DNA from: CAWDJT01 sp963828705
Lineage (GTDB): Bacteria > Desulfobacterota > Syntrophobacteria > Syntrophobacterales > Syntrophobacteraceae
Assembly: GCA_963828705.1 (NCBI GenBank)
Contig: CAWHGA010000040.1
Coordinates: forward strand, 11,553 to 75,552
Direction of reading: 5' to 3'
DNA: 64,000 nt
Part shown: piece by piece, positions 63,717 through 64,000 of the stretch
How the letters are laid out: each line of letters begins with the position of its first letter
Position numbering within the stretch: the first letter of the stretch is position 1
Program-made: the position numbers and the translations under genes
The notes under the pieces: generated by a model
Databases searched by the model: none
The model's input: only the letters and a program-made list of their open reading frames with translations
Told to the model about the DNA's origin: nothing

Positions 63717-64000
63717 TTAGCGCTGGGATTTCCGGCAGAAGTAGGTGGAGCGCTGGCCGATGCGGGTTTGCTGCACGCTGTCGCAGATCGTGCAGGGATA
63801 ACCGGGCGCGACCGTAGACGCAGAGCTGCACCTGGAAATTGCCGGGGTTGCCGTCGCCCTGGCAAGGTACCCCTTGAGGGTATTCTTGGCCGTAAGGCTT
63901 CGCGGATACCTGCTGAATGCTGTCGGCCAAGCGTACCAGGCGCGTTTCCGAGAGGCTGCCGGCGGGTCTGGCTGGGTGGATGCCAGCCCCGAATAGGGCC
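63717..64000 (-). CDS. mutM: Formamidopyrimidine-DNA glycosylase, C-terminal part (runs off the window)
   Basis: Base-excision repair glycosylase. Only the last 94 or so residues are here; the gene begins beyond 64000. It reads ALFGAGIHPARPAGSLSETR, LADSIQQVSAKPYGQEYPQG, NFQVQLCVYGR. Then, after removing one extra C near 63801, it gives GYPCTICDSVQQTRIGQRST and YFCRKSQR to a stop at 63717. This is the H2TH end and zinc finger of Fpg. The finger shows C-x2-C and a third Cys, but the fourth position reads Ser (CRKS) where the family has Cys. That may be a base error or a real loss. Confidence 0.78.
   Translation of the reverse strand, partial: PYSGLASTQPDPPAASRKRAWYAWPTAFSRYPRSLTAKNTLKGYLARATATPAISRCSSASTVAPGYPCTICDSVQQTRIGQRSTYFCRKSQR

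Noticed and set aside
1..64000. CRISPR arrays, integrase/attachment sites, prophage genes
   Set aside because: No regularly spaced direct repeats and no integrase, transposase or phage gene could be found; the repeats present are inverted, dispersed elements.

Overview
The window looks like the chromosome of an anaerobic, sulfate-reducing or syntrophic deltaproteobacterium (Desulfobacterota, possibly Syntrophobacter-like). The grounds are a very large heterodisulfide reductase (Hdr/MvhD) operon with selenocysteine codons, an anaerobic cobalamin gene set, a futalosine-type menaquinone operon, TauE/SafE permeases with their usual small partner proteins, and moderately high GC. This is inference from gene content; no rRNA or tRNA gene is visible to confirm it.

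Layout. (1) 1-7367: module A, with a lone receiver protein, a universal stress protein (USP), a frameshifted small membrane protein, a TauE/SafE permease, a lipoprotein, two further membrane proteins and, convergent to them, a PEP-synthase-like protein. (2) 8425-20123: module B, a second version of the same set. It holds a histidine kinase plus sigma54 activator, a TauE/SafE permease, a membrane protein, a USP, a lone receiver, a second PEP-synthase-like protein and a GAF histidine kinase. Near-perfect sigma54 promoters lie upstream of both permease blocks. (3) 20312-27569: cobalamin genes cbiA-cbiP-cbiET-cbiF-cbiG-cbiH. (4) 28751-41308, minus strand: one long operon, hdrC-hdrB-hdrA(with a GltD-like insert)-mvhD-hdrD-like-hdrA-mvhD-FrhB-like, behind a good sigma70 promoter. 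(5) 41794-48595: HDOD/GAF protein, CDP-alcohol phosphotransferase, core-type methionine synthase, FadL-like porin, AICAR transformylase. (6) 48765-55359, minus strand: tetR-mqnE-mqnC-mqnX-mqnA-aldolase-ubiX, with an 18-bp perfect palindrome in front of tetR. (7) 55998-64000: FIST protein, two phoU genes, an acyl-CoA dehydrogenase, a broken metallo-beta-lactamase-fold gene, small poorly defined genes and the 3' end of mutM.

The strongest finding is selenocysteine use in the Hdr operon. Four in-frame TGA codons in three genes fall at conserved cysteine positions: two in the downstream mvhD, one in the upstream mvhD and one in the downstream hdrA. Each is followed 13-20 nt later by a SECIS-like hairpin. 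An automatic gene caller would report these genes as fragments.

A separate feature of the window is the number of single-base indels. At least 25 breaks interrupt otherwise well conserved genes (PEP-synthase-like, cbiP, cbiG, both hdrA genes, hdrD-like, metE-like, fadL, mqnX, mqnE, tetR, FIST, acyl-CoA dehydrogenase, mutM). Most of those I could resolve are one-base insertions. The spread over unrelated, otherwise intact genes argues for uncorrected consensus errors rather than gene decay. I annotate these genes at full length and give the approximate break points. The intergenic DNA is rich in short inverted-repeat elements of three families.
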